A DNA stretch of 42,158 bases from a virus. Of this stretch, positions 31,659 to 39,482 are shown in pieces. Location: the IMG/VR virus record IMGVR_UViG_3300025646_000096, positions 1 through 42,158 of that record. The stretch is one strand, 5' to 3'. The notes below the pieces were generated by a model. That model did no database searches. It was not told where the DNA came from and saw nothing but the letters and a program-made list of their open reading frames with translations. The position numbers and the translations under genes are program-made. How positions within the stretch are numbered: the first letter of the stretch is position 1; each line of letters begins with the position of its first letter.

Positions 31659-31818
31659 TCTTCTCTCCTTTCAAGTGCTTGCTTATGAGCTTGTTAGACT
31701 GGACAATCCCTCGCAGCTCTATGGTTATTTCCTTAACACGCTTCACGTTCTGCTTGTCCAAGGATTGCATAAAGCCCAGGAAGTCCCGCCTCTCCATTAC
31801 TTCTCGGATGTTACTCAT
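31639..31818 (-). CDS. 59-residue basic helical protein, first gene of the minus operon
   Basis: MSNIREVMERRDFLGFMQSL followed by DKQNVKRVKEITIELRGIVQ and a basic tail. It begins just downstream of the GTATGAC-rich promoter region and overlaps the next gene by 20 bp. Likely nucleic-acid or protein binding by charge; unproven. Confidence 0.55.
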   Translation of the reverse strand: MSNIREVMERRDFLGFMQSLDKQNVKRVKEITIELRGIVQSNKLISKHLKGEKNERRNQ

Positions 31819-32215
31819 TTTGAATTCGGGGTTATAGTTAGGATCCCCATAATTAACGTCATACGTTTTTTGTCAACCCCTATTTTTTGTCATACGTTAA
31901 TTTTTTTATTTTGTCATACGTTTTTTATTTTTTTGGGAGCCTCATATTTCGACGAGAATCGATTTTTGAGGTTTTTTGGTACATAGGTATGGGTTTTGGG
32001 GTGAAAGGCCTTTCCTGATAGCTTCTCGGTGCCCTAATTTTTCCAGATTCTTGGAAATGTGAGAAAGGGGGGATATAAAAGACAAAACACAAAAAGTTCA
32101 AACCCCCCATAGCCCCGGTCACATATCGGTGCATATGTGGTATGGGCGTAAATAGAGGATATGATGGTTGTCCATCCAAGAAAAATCGCCTCTTTAGGCA
32201 AACCCATAAAACATC
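31819..32215. promoter_or_regulatory. 397-bp divergent regulatory region with three GTATGAC boxes
   Basis: No supported gene. It separates the minus operon (first gene at 31818) from the plus right arm (first gene at 32216). Three GTCATACGTT boxes (GTATGAC on minus) lie at 31858-31864, 31889-31895 and 31913-31919 in T-rich DNA. A minus-strand TTGACA (31876-31871) with weak -10 (ATTATG) faces the minus operon. Further right are a GAAAGGCCTTTC palindrome, an AT box GGATATAAAAG and ATATGTGG at 32133-32140. It is the clearest control hub of the window. Confidence 0.65.
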
Positions 32216-32776
32216 ATGTCAACATTGACAATCAAAAAAACTGAGCCTAAACTCATTAAGTCCAGCAGCAAGCTGGCAACTTCTATCTCCAATTGGAGAA
32301 AACAAAAAACCAAGGCATTAGAAAATGCATTGAAAAATGCAAAAAAATCTATGCACAAAACCATCATTGAAATGATCAGTTTTAATGATGATGGTGATTG
32401 CATTGTTTTCAAAACAATTGGGGAAAAAGATACTCCATCCAAGCCAAACGACAAGATTTTGGTTCAACGTACGGGTAAACGTACAATTGGAAATGAAGAA
32501 TATACTGTAACATTGCCAGTCAATATCGAAGTAGAGAGATGTTCATCCAGCGAAATTGAAAGTTGGCTTAGAAAGCAAGCCAAAGATTTGAACTGCTTGG
32601 TATCTTTGGAGATTCTTCAAATCCTCGAAGATAAAGTTCATCTTATGAAGGCTGACGCATCTGACATGTCGGCAATACTGACTGGTAATGGTATTAAGGA
32701 AGTGAAGTTCTTTCAACGCAACGGCATCTTGAATATTGCTGGAAGGAAGGCTGAAAAGAAGGCATTGAAAGCGTAA
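32216..32776 (+). CDS. Basic protein of unknown function, first gene of the right arm
   Basis: This 186-residue protein has a basic helical N-terminus (ISNWRKQKTKALENALKNAK), a beta-rich middle (TGKRTIGNEEYTVTLPVNIE) and a helical C-terminus ending KAEKKALKA. A strong terminator follows, so the gene is its own unit. Position beside the control region suggests an early regulator or host-takeover protein; no family recognised. Confidence 0.6.
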   Translation: MSTLTIKKTEPKLIKSSSKLATSISNWRKQKTKALENALKNAKKSMHKTIIEMISFNDDGDCIVFKTIGEKDTPSKPNDKILVQRTGKRTIGNEEYTVTLPVNIEVERCSSSEIESWLRKQAKDLNCLVSLEILQILEDKVHLMKADASDMSAILTGNGIKEVKFFQRNGILNIAGRKAEKKALKA

Positions 32777-32783
32777 ACCATCC

Positions 32784-32829
32784 GAGAAGGGGAGCCAGTA
32801 GAGATGCTGGTTCCCCTTTCTCTTTTTTT
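32784..32829 (+). terminator. Strong intrinsic terminator
   Basis: GAGAAGGGGAGCCAG pairs with CTGGTTCCCC...TTCTC (one bulged T) around an 8-base loop and is followed by seven T. It ends the transcript of the 186-residue gene. Confidence 0.9.
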
Positions 32830-32890
32830 CGGCATTCATCATTCATCAACAGTCCTTGCATGGATCCAATGGTAGTAGATGCAGTTTCAT

Positions 32891-32926
32891 GCATGGCTTC
32901 CAATATGTGGATCCTTGGATATGTGG
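32891..32926 (+). repeat. Leader element copy 0 (GCATGGCT...ATATGTGG) with a second ATATGTGG
   Basis: GCATGGCTTCCAATATGTGG at 32891-32910, followed by another ATATGTGG at 32919-32926. It precedes the 61-residue gene and resembles the elements before three later genes. Confidence 0.7.
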
Positions 32927-32949
32927 TGGATGCCCAACCTTTTAATCTT

Positions 32950-33135
32950 ATGAAATCTAAGTCAAACACATGGAGGCCTCTCCCCTTCCAAAAGCGAATC
33001 CTTATGCGTATCGCTGAAGGGATCAAAGAGGCTCCAAGGAAAATCAAAAAAATTCGGAGCAAGCTCCTCCATGGCAAAAAGCCGGATCTCATCATCGTGG
33101 ATGAGATGACGGAGGATGATATGCCTCCTTTCTAA
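32950..33135 (+). CDS. Small basic protein of unknown function
   Basis: The 61-residue product starts MKSKSNTWRPLPFQKRILMR; the longer frame upstream crosses the conserved leader element and is discarded. Basic helix (IKEAPRKIKKIRSKLLHGKK) then PDLIIVDEMTEDDMPPF. The terminal DDMPPF resembles SSB-type tips that bind partners. Function unknown. Confidence 0.55.
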   Translation: MKSKSNTWRPLPFQKRILMRIAEGIKEAPRKIKKIRSKLLHGKKPDLIIVDEMTEDDMPPF

Positions 33136-33167
33136 TGCGTTGAGTGGGTGGGATCTCACTTTTCAAT

Positions 33168-33191
33168 GCATGGCTGCATATGTGGTCATGC
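33168..33191 (+). repeat. Palindromic leader element copy 1
   Basis: GCATGGCTGCATATGTGG then TCATGC, two bases shorter in the middle than copies 2 and 3. Preceded by GGGTGGGAT and followed by AAAAGATAAACCAAAAA and the ATG at 33233. Confidence 0.75.
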
Positions 33192-33232
33192 TTCACTAAA
33201 AGATAAACCAAAAAACCAAACCAAAAACTAAA

Positions 33233-33793
33233 ATGCAAACTGCATCAAATAACTCCAACACCATCGCTAACGCCAACGACTCCAATGAGTCTGTTAAATT
33301 TTTCTTGTTCCAGGGTGGCACAATTTGCCATCCATCTATCTTGGCAATATCATTGCCTCACGAGTTTAAGACTGGCTCAGGGCACATTGTGTCAATCACT
33401 GGGGAAAATAATAAGTTCGTAACGGGTCTTGCCCTTGATCTCAAAAGGTTCTTGATGAGAACCATTAAAAAGAAGATGCGTAATGTGCTTGAGATAGGCA
33501 TCAAGTACATGGAGAAACATCCTGAAGACTATAGTCGGGTATTCTCGGCAACAAGCCCTACTTATGGTGACTCTAATCATGCTACCGAGCCTGGCATCTT
33601 GGAGCTTCTGGCAAGGGCTTACTATGAGCTGAAGTCAGGCATGATCACGCAGGTCATTACCTTATCTCAGGATGATGCTGACCATTTAACCATGATGTCT
33701 GACATCCAGCGGGCTGGACGGGAGAAGCACTGGACTGACCGTCCTCAGGGCGGATTGGCTCATCATCGCATTTTTCAATACGTATATCTTTAA
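33233..33793 (+). CDS. Protein of unknown function
   Basis: This 186-residue protein has an Asn/Ser-rich N-terminus, then FFLFQGGTICHPSILAISLP, a helical region (LKRFLMRTIKKKMRNVLEIG IKYMEKH) and a C-terminal part with LTMMSDIQRAGREKHW. No family recognised. It follows leader element 1 and is monocistronic with its neighbour's element after it. Confidence 0.6.
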   Translation: MQTASNNSNTIANANDSNESVKFFLFQGGTICHPSILAISLPHEFKTGSGHIVSITGENNKFVTGLALDLKRFLMRTIKKKMRNVLEIGIKYMEKHPEDYSRVFSATSPTYGDSNHATEPGILELLARAYYELKSGMITQVITLSQDDADHLTMMSDIQRAGREKHWTDRPQGGLAHHRIFQYVYL

Positions 33794-33829
33794 CATCGTT
33801 GGGTTGGGTTGGGATGCCCAATTTTTCAT

Positions 33830-33855
33830 GCATGGCTACACATATGTGGCTGTGC
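33830..33855 (+). repeat. Palindromic leader element copy 2
   Basis: GCATGGCTACACATATGTGG followed by CTGTGC; central CACATATGTG is a perfect 10-bp palindrome. Upstream GGGTTGGGAT, downstream AAAAGATAAACCAAAAACC before the ATG at 33891. Confidence 0.78.
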
Positions 33856-33890
33856 TTAACCAAAAGATAAACCAAAAACCCAATAAGAAA

Positions 33891-34253
33891 ATGCGTGAAG
33901 CACAATCAATACTAATCACTAATAGCTACACCCAGAGATGGGCAATCATGTTCCAGTCAAGCACTGGAAACATCTTGGGCCTGCCTGTCAGTCAGGTTCA
34001 GTACCAAGACAAGGATGACATCCTGCTTGGTAATGACTTCTCTTGCGAGGAGGTAAATTACTTAATCTTCGACATTGCAGAATCCCTCAATGCTGGTGCT
34101 GAGGGGCTGGATGAGGTCTTCGATAACATCATTGCGTTTCGTGAGATGTTCAGAGGCGGCGAGATGTTCTCCGGTGACAAGCAATACCGTAAGCTTCTCA
34201 CTAAGGTAACTATTTCATGGGAAGCTATGACTATGCTTCCTAAAGTATTCTAA
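33891..34253 (+). CDS. Protein of unknown function
   Basis: From ATG 33891 the product has 120 residues (MREAQSILITNSYTQRWAIM); earlier in-frame ATGs fall inside the leader element. Beta-rich N-half (NILGLPVSQVQYQDKDDILL) and helical C-half (LNAGAEGLDEVFDNIIAFRE). No motif recognised. Confidence 0.57.
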   Translation: MREAQSILITNSYTQRWAIMFQSSTGNILGLPVSQVQYQDKDDILLGNDFSCEEVNYLIFDIAESLNAGAEGLDEVFDNIIAFREMFRGGEMFSGDKQYRKLLTKVTISWEAMTMLPKVF

Positions 34254-34285
34254 TCTCGTGGGTGGGATGGAAACTATTTTTCAGT

Positions 34286-34311
34286 GCATGGCTACACATA
34301 TGTGGTCATGC
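34286..34311 (+). repeat. Palindromic leader element copy 3
   Basis: GCATGGCTACACATATGTGG then TCATGC: outer GCATG/CATGC arms flank the CACATATGTG palindrome. In the same 194-bp gap lie CCACATAT at 34345-34352 and 34379-34386 and ATATGTGG at 34427-34434, plus a 17-bp sequence TTCGGCATTCATCAT also found at about 32828. Confidence 0.8.
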
Positions 34312-34447
34312 ACTTTTGTCGTTGGTGAGTCAGTCGTTGGCTCGCCACATATAAACCCAAAACAACCCATAATAAAGTCCACATATGAAGACCTTCGGCA
34401 TTCATCATCACTCCGCCGATGGATTCATATGTGGCAATTAACTAAAG

Positions 34448-35413
34448 ATGAACACTAAGACCAAAAAGAACCACGCAAGGAAGGGCCATGCCCAGCCTCG
34501 CAAGAAAAGGGAGGCACCAAGTCCTCTGAGAATAGACCATGAGAATAAAGCTCAGCGAGTTACCAAGCTCGTTGGGTTAAGGGCAAAAGCCTATGCATCA
34601 TGGTGTGAGCACGTCGATGCCCACAACATGATCAACGACTGTCGGAAGGCAGTTATTGAGTACCCAGGAGTGGGTACAGACAAGGGGGGAAGACTCCTTG
34701 AAGCTCTTGCGGGAGCTGTAGAAGTAGGGCGTGCCCTACTGGGGGAGATTGCCCCCAAGGACGAAGTTCGATTGAGATTGCCGTCCAATATAAGGGCAGA
34801 GATAAATGCCCAGTATGCAGAGGCTGAACGCCTTGCGGAAAGGATCGCTGAGCGGAAGTCCAAGCATGCCGAGACCATCAAGAGTCTCGATGAGATTATC
34901 TTCATGGCTGGTGTCCAGCATGGAGGTGACTCTATGGAGGCTTTATTTGAGCCGCAGTCTGCAAAGATTGCCGCAATCTCTTCAAAGAAGCAGGTTGTAG
35001 CTACATACAAGAAGTCAATGAAGGCATTGGCTGCACAATTCCAAGGGGCATACAATAAGGCTGTGTCCATGTGGAAGGATGCAATTCGTGATCATCAGGT
35101 AGCCTGCAGGGCTGCATTGATTGAGGCTGCAAAAGAAATGATGCCTCTACTGTCAAAAGAGTCTGACCTTCTTGAGAAGGGGTTCAAATCCTTTGATGCT
35201 CAGGTGAGCAAGGCTAAAGCCGCAGCCGACATTGCTTACGAGACACTTCGTAAGCACAATATCCGCAAGGAGTCTGAAGAGGACTCACTTGCACATGAGT
35301 TACTTCGTGATGCTGCGGCGGCTGGTCGTAAGGATAAGCGAGTCATAAAGGCTGAGCAGTTTCTGCGTAAGTCTCAGGCTCGCAAGTCTCAGACTTGGAA
35401 GGCACGCCGATAG
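34448..35413 (+). CDS. Helical basic protein of unknown function
   Basis: This 321-residue protein has a very basic N-terminus (KNHARKGHAQPRKKREAP), long Ala/Glu/Lys/Arg helices (AEAERLAERIAERKSKHAET; QVSKAKAAADIAYETLRKHN) and a basic end (KSQARKSQTWKARR). It looks like an elongated DNA- or RNA-binding coiled-coil protein. It follows the largest leader gap and starts the long coupled gene chain. No family recognised. Confidence 0.6.
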   Translation: MNTKTKKNHARKGHAQPRKKREAPSPLRIDHENKAQRVTKLVGLRAKAYASWCEHVDAHNMINDCRKAVIEYPGVGTDKGGRLLEALAGAVEVGRALLGEIAPKDEVRLRLPSNIRAEINAQYAEAERLAERIAERKSKHAETIKSLDEIIFMAGVQHGGDSMEALFEPQSAKIAAISSKKQVVATYKKSMKALAAQFQGAYNKAVSMWKDAIRDHQVACRAALIEAAKEMMPLLSKESDLLEKGFKSFDAQVSKAKAAADIAYETLRKHNIRKESEEDSLAHELLRDAAAAGRKDKRVIKAEQFLRKSQARKSQTWKARR

Positions 35414-35946
35414 TGTCTGAAGAACCAGGAAAGAGAGAGCTTCGTCTCTCACAAATCAAGTTGGTCTCCGCCATATGTGAAGCCATTGATGAGGAGAATG
35501 GTGGAGGCGTTGAGTTCTTCTCAAGGCAGTTCAATGAGATCATTGAGTTGTGCAATGAGATGTTCCCTCGCATAAACAACATCATCAATTCGCCATTCAT
35601 CAGTGCTACGAAGGATTCAGGGCTGGCGATATGGAAGGCGTGTGATGAAGTCGGACTGTCCTCTATGTGGCTTGCTTACTGGATATGTGGATGCAATTCA
35701 AACTGGTTTGGCGGCTCTGCTCCGGAAATCAATTACCCTCGGGATGCTGGTGACTTTGGGCGATGCCTGAAGATGCTGGAGGCTGTCAAACCCGATGCTG
35801 TCCGTAGTATCTACTCTATGGTAGGTGAAGCTGGAGATGCCTGGGATGCCTTACTGGATGGCTGGATACAACTCACTGAGCTGTATGAGTCTGGTGATAA
35901 GGCTGCGTGCACGGCTATGATTAAGGAGATCCTTAGCAATGCGTGA
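35413..35946 (+). CDS. Protein of unknown function
   Basis: The GTG start at 35413 overlaps the TAG of the previous gene (TAGTG) and gives 177 residues; an in-frame TTG upstream is less likely. It is helical with a Cys/Trp-rich centre (WKACDEVGLSSMWLAYWICG CNSNWFG). It overlaps the first of the three paralogues by 8 bp. No motif. Confidence 0.57.
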   Translation: MSEEPGKRELRLSQIKLVSAICEAIDEENGGGVEFFSRQFNEIIELCNEMFPRINNIINSPFISATKDSGLAIWKACDEVGLSSMWLAYWICGCNSNWFGGSAPEINYPRDAGDFGRCLKMLEAVKPDAVRSIYSMVGEAGDAWDALLDGWIQLTELYESGDKAACTAMIKEILSNA

Positions 35947-36475
35947 AGGGAACCTAAACCACGTCATCAACCCAATCATGCTGATTGAGGTTTGTATCCG
36001 TGACACACGGAGCATGCTCAATGATGATAGGTACATCTTGGATTGCTCCAAGTGGCATAAGGCGATAAAGCTTCATCGCAATCTATCGCCTGTAGCTGAG
36101 CTTGTCTGTGCATCATGCAATGCTGGTGCCATCATGGCGTTTGGGCTTGGTGTTCGCAACGATGAGGATGTGGAACCTTTAGAATTCGAACCCCAAACAG
36201 CATGGAAGTTGATAATGGTCAATCGCATACGCATGTGCGATATATTTGGCACAGGCGACTCTCTTGAGCTACTTGAGTGGACTGAGTACTTGGAGCCATT
36301 TCGCATCGCTTATTCCAGTGCTCAATCAGTAGCAATGGAGGTCGATGATGGCACCATCATAACGATCAGCGATAATATGAGGTATGGAGACCCTGATGCT
36401 TGGGAAGAATTCCTAAAGATCTTCATTGATGCCTGCACAGATGCTGGAGTCAGCACTAAGGGGCTGGATCAATGA
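35939..36475 (+). CDS. Tandem paralogue 1: CxxCNAGAIMAFGLG family
   Basis: The 178-residue protein carries NPIMLIEVCIRDT, SKWHKAI, CASCNAGAIMAFGLG, VNRIRM, WTEYLEPFRIAYS and a C-terminal helical segment ending TKGLDQ. The same order recurs in the next two genes. WH plus C-x2-C could form a metal site. Proteins with the C-x2-C-AG-x-MA motif occur in many phages but are uncharacterised. ATGA overlap with paralogue 2. Confidence 0.72.
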   Translation: MREGNLNHVINPIMLIEVCIRDTRSMLNDDRYILDCSKWHKAIKLHRNLSPVAELVCASCNAGAIMAFGLGVRNDEDVEPLEFEPQTAWKLIMVNRIRMCDIFGTGDSLELLEWTEYLEPFRIAYSSAQSVAMEVDDGTIITISDNMRYGDPDAWEEFLKIFIDACTDAGVSTKGLDQ

Positions 36476-36984
36476 GGGACACTCTCAAGGGGTTCATCAC
36501 CAACCCAATCATGCTCCTCGATGAGGTTATCAAAGATACTCAGTTGGTTAAGGGGAGTGAGTACCACGTTCTCGATGTGGACTTCTGGCACTCCTCTAAC
36601 CAAAGGAAAGGGAAGTGTGCCGTGTGTAACGCTGGTGCCATCATGGCATTTGGACTCGGTGCATCTTCTGATGATACTCTTGATCCTGACTGGTATGATG
36701 ATGCAACACAGAGTATGCTACTGGCTGTAGATCATATTCGTGCTGGACGTGAAAAATCGGTGGCATGTCACTTCCGGCGATTAGGGTGGGATGATTACAT
36801 CCGTCCTATGGAGCTTGCAATAGCCGCCTCCTGCATGGATCAGGCAGAAACTCCTTCAGGAAGTAATGTCTGCATGAGCATGGAGGTCGGCTCGGTTGAG
36901 GGCTGGATTGCATTCAGGGATATATTCCGCCAGTTTTGTATCCTTGATGGTCTCTGTGTTGATGGATTGAGTGCTGAATCATGA
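36472..36984 (+). CDS. Tandem paralogue 2: CxxCNAGAIMAFGLG family
   Basis: The 170-residue protein carries NPIMLLDEVIKDT, DFWHSSN, CAVCNAGAIMAFGLG, VDHIRAG, WDDYIRPMELAIA, MSMEVGSVEGWIAFRDIF and VDGLSAES. Motif order is as in paralogue 1, but the spacing of WH to CxxC is shorter. It starts in the TGA of paralogue 1. Confidence 0.72.
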   Translation: MRDTLKGFITNPIMLLDEVIKDTQLVKGSEYHVLDVDFWHSSNQRKGKCAVCNAGAIMAFGLGASSDDTLDPDWYDDATQSMLLAVDHIRAGREKSVACHFRRLGWDDYIRPMELAIAASCMDQAETPSGSNVCMSMEVGSVEGWIAFRDIFRQFCILDGLCVDGLSAES

Positions 36985-37520
36985 GCGTCAAGACTCTATC
37001 CTTCATCACTAATCCAATCATGCTGATGGAGCAGGCTATAAACGATATGCGGCTCGTCCAAGAAAGCGACGATCATAAGCTAAATATGGATGTCTGGCAT
37101 GAGATCACATGGAGTAAGGATGAGATAGAGAGCAATGAGCCTATCAAGTGCTCCGTATGTGCTGCTGGCTCCATCATGGCATTTGGCCTTGGTGCCAACC
37201 CAAGCGTGGATATGGATCCTTCAGAATTCGATCCAGACACAGCCCATAAGCTGTACTTGGTCAATTGGATTCGGGAGAATCGCATTAGTGCGATTGCTTG
37301 TTCCTTAGTCGAGCTTGATTGGCTTGCGTATATGCAACCATACGAGGATGCCTTCAAAGAAACTGCGAGCATGACAGTGGAGGCATCAGATGGTCTTCAC
37401 TACCATCTTCGAGGCGGGATGAAGTTTGGTGTCATCCAATGCTGGGAAGCCTTCACGGATTCATGGCGTGGTTTTGCTATGGCCAAGGGACTTGAGGTGT
37501 CAGGACTTCCGCAAGCATGA
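36981..37520 (+). CDS. Tandem paralogue 3: CxxCNAGAIMAFGLG family
   Basis: The 179-residue protein carries NPIMLMEQAINDM, DVWHEIT, CSVCAAGSIMAFGLG, VNWIREN, WLAYMQPYEDAF and VIQCWEAFTDSWRGFA. It has AAGS in place of NAGA. Coupled at both ends by ATGA. The three genes are clearly diverged copies, so duplication is old but retained. Confidence 0.72.
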   Translation: MSVKTLSFITNPIMLMEQAINDMRLVQESDDHKLNMDVWHEITWSKDEIESNEPIKCSVCAAGSIMAFGLGANPSVDMDPSEFDPDTAHKLYLVNWIRENRISAIACSLVELDWLAYMQPYEDAFKETASMTVEASDGLHYHLRGGMKFGVIQCWEAFTDSWRGFAMAKGLEVSGLPQA

Positions 37521-38719
37521 GCGTGAATCACATTAGAGTCAACCTCACCAGTGCAACTATTGATGCTTGCAAGGCTGGCTTAATTGAGAGGTATCGGGAA
37601 GCGGTAGAGGTCGCAAGGAGGCATGAATCAAATGTGATCTACTGCGGACCTGACCGAAACTCACAACTGTCAGAAGAAGGCTTGCAGAATGCTGTCGTTG
37701 CGATGGAAGAATCGCATAAGGCAATGCGTATCATTAGTATTCTTGACTGGCTTCAGGGCGAGGTTGAGCCTAATTATGGCAACTGGAAGGCTGATGAACT
37801 TCTGGCTGACATCAATCGAAGGCTTGATGAGATCAAGACCCCTGATGAGGTCATGCATGATGTAGCACTCGATGCCGTCATGTTATGGGAGTCTATCTTG
37901 GACGATGAGTTCTATGATTGGTTCCCGGGTGATGGTAACATCGCCAAGCAGGAGAATGCACTTAATTGCATCAATGCACTCCATCGCACATGGGAGAATG
38001 CTCGCATTCATCATGGATACGAGGAGCCTTTTGACTTTGAGTTCATCCCTGCGTTCCTTCGTTGGTGCAAAGTCCATGAGGTCAGTGTTGAGCACATGAG
38101 CGACATAGCTTCCCGCAAGGCTGCCGAGGAGATCTCTGTGGCTGCGGAGAAAACTCGTGAACTCAACCGATGCTGCCATATTACTGGGGAGCATGGAACA
38201 ATTACTGCCCGTATTGCAGATGGCAAGATCATCAATCTCGCCAAGAACCTTGAGTCCGAGGATCCAGAGGCTTATCACTCCTACAGATATGTTGGATTCA
38301 AGGAGTGGAAAGAGTTTTATGGAGTGGATGAGGTTCCCAGCAATCTGGATATACATGATGTCCTCATCACGGATGCCAATAATGTGCAGATTCCTCCAGC
38401 CAGACACGGTCAATCAAATGGATACCAAAAGGAAATGGAGTTCATATGTGCTTCAGACCTTATTCCTGATGATATTCGCAAAAGGTTCTGGGAGCTTTTC
38501 ATGGAGGAGCATAGTGGCAAGGTTGTGCCAACACCTGGAGACATACGAATAATGCAGCTCGTTACAGCAGGTGTATTTCTTGAGTTATACACCAAGGCTG
38601 TTGATGGTATGCCTCAAGCTGCCTACATTCGGCTTGGCTGCTGTCCTGATGCTGAGCAAGCATTCAGGGCAAAGCTCATTGATACACCTGATGACGCTCT
38701 CATCTTACTGGATTACTGA
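37517..38719 (+). CDS. Large protein with a LIP..KFWE-type module, unknown function
   Basis: This 400-residue protein starts with ATGA overlap. It has helical N-terminal regions, NRRLDEIKTPDEVMHDVALD, a Cys-containing centre (CCHITGEHGTITARI) and a C-terminal half with YQKEMEFICASDLIPDDIRK RFWELFMEE, a segment echoed in the proteins at 40618 and 41854. No enzyme motif recognised. Confidence 0.6.
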   Translation: MSVNHIRVNLTSATIDACKAGLIERYREAVEVARRHESNVIYCGPDRNSQLSEEGLQNAVVAMEESHKAMRIISILDWLQGEVEPNYGNWKADELLADINRRLDEIKTPDEVMHDVALDAVMLWESILDDEFYDWFPGDGNIAKQENALNCINALHRTWENARIHHGYEEPFDFEFIPAFLRWCKVHEVSVEHMSDIASRKAAEEISVAAEKTRELNRCCHITGEHGTITARIADGKIINLAKNLESEDPEAYHSYRYVGFKEWKEFYGVDEVPSNLDIHDVLITDANNVQIPPARHGQSNGYQKEMEFICASDLIPDDIRKRFWELFMEEHSGKVVPTPGDIRIMQLVTAGVFLELYTKAVDGMPQAAYIRLGCCPDAEQAFRAKLIDTPDDALILLDY

Positions 38720-38722
38720 GTC

Positions 38723-39229
38723 GTGATCGGAGTAAGCCAAGATGGATTCATGGGAATGGATTCAGGCGATAGTCAGGGAGACGGCAAAGTGGTTGTTATT
38801 GGATTGCCATACACTGCTTCGGTGTGTCGGGCACTCGCACAGCATGTCACACATGTAATGCCTGTACCGTTTCTAATCAAGCACATTGAATTAGATAGGT
38901 CAGTCCTGCATGCCAAAGGGATTATGCATATTAATGATAGCACGCCTCATGTCATGCTGGATTCCGTTGATATGATTGAGTTATCTATGCTCAATGATCA
39001 TAAGAGCTTTGAGCGATATGCCAAACTTACTATTCGCTCTGAGGCGGAAGGTAAGTGTGTTCTATTATGTGCATCTCATGCCACGTATGGAGAATCTATT
39101 CTAATGCGTGACATAAGGGAAGCTCAGAAAGATATTACTGATCTTAAGGCTGTATGTAGTTTTCTCGGTACGGAGGTGGAGGATATTATCTCTAAAGTAA
39201 AAGATGGGCATAATGATGACTCCAATTGA
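38723..39229 (+). CDS. Protein of unknown function
   Basis: This 168-residue protein starts with GTG, three bases after the previous stop. The N-terminal half is beta-rich (GKVVVIGLPYTASVCRALAQ), then CVLLCASHATYGESILMRDI and a helical acidic end. VVVIGLP could hint at a small nucleotide-binding-like strand and loop, but no Walker motif is present. Function unknown. Confidence 0.57.
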   Translation: MIGVSQDGFMGMDSGDSQGDGKVVVIGLPYTASVCRALAQHVTHVMPVPFLIKHIELDRSVLHAKGIMHINDSTPHVMLDSVDMIELSMLNDHKSFERYAKLTIRSEAEGKCVLLCASHATYGESILMRDIREAQKDITDLKAVCSFLGTEVEDIISKVKDGHNDDSN

Positions 39230-39482
39230 AGAGTGTATCTGCCGGGCTCCGTTTGATAGGAAGAATATGGCTATCATTAAGATCTATAAAGATTATGCTG
39301 ATATCCAATTCTATCGCAAACCAGTTGCTGAGCATGATGAGCCAAAGATATTGCCAACATGTAAGGCAAAGGTTTTCCGTGCAGGGCTTGTCGTCAGGCA
39401 GGATGCTCAATTGGTCAGTGATCGACTCATGGAACTTGCTGTGTGTGCAACCCAGCGAAAAATAAGGAGGTGGGCAGCGTAA
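39204..39482 (+). CDS. Small protein of unknown function
   Basis: The frame gives 92 residues from ATG 39204, or 89 or 88 from the two ATGs a few bases on (39213, 39216). It contains IIKIYKDYADIQFYRKP and a helical end (VSDRLMELAVCATQRKIRRW). The start overlaps the preceding gene by 26 bp and the stop overlaps the next ATG (TAATG). No motif. Confidence 0.55.
   Translation: MGIMMTPIEECICRAPFDRKNMAIIKIYKDYADIQFYRKPVAEHDEPKILPTCKAKVFRAGLVVRQDAQLVSDRLMELAVCATQRKIRRWAA

Noticed and set aside
34258-34458. 66-residue frame across the gap before 34448
   Set aside because: It consists of the conserved leader element and overlaps the start of the next gene; the element recurs in non-coding gaps.
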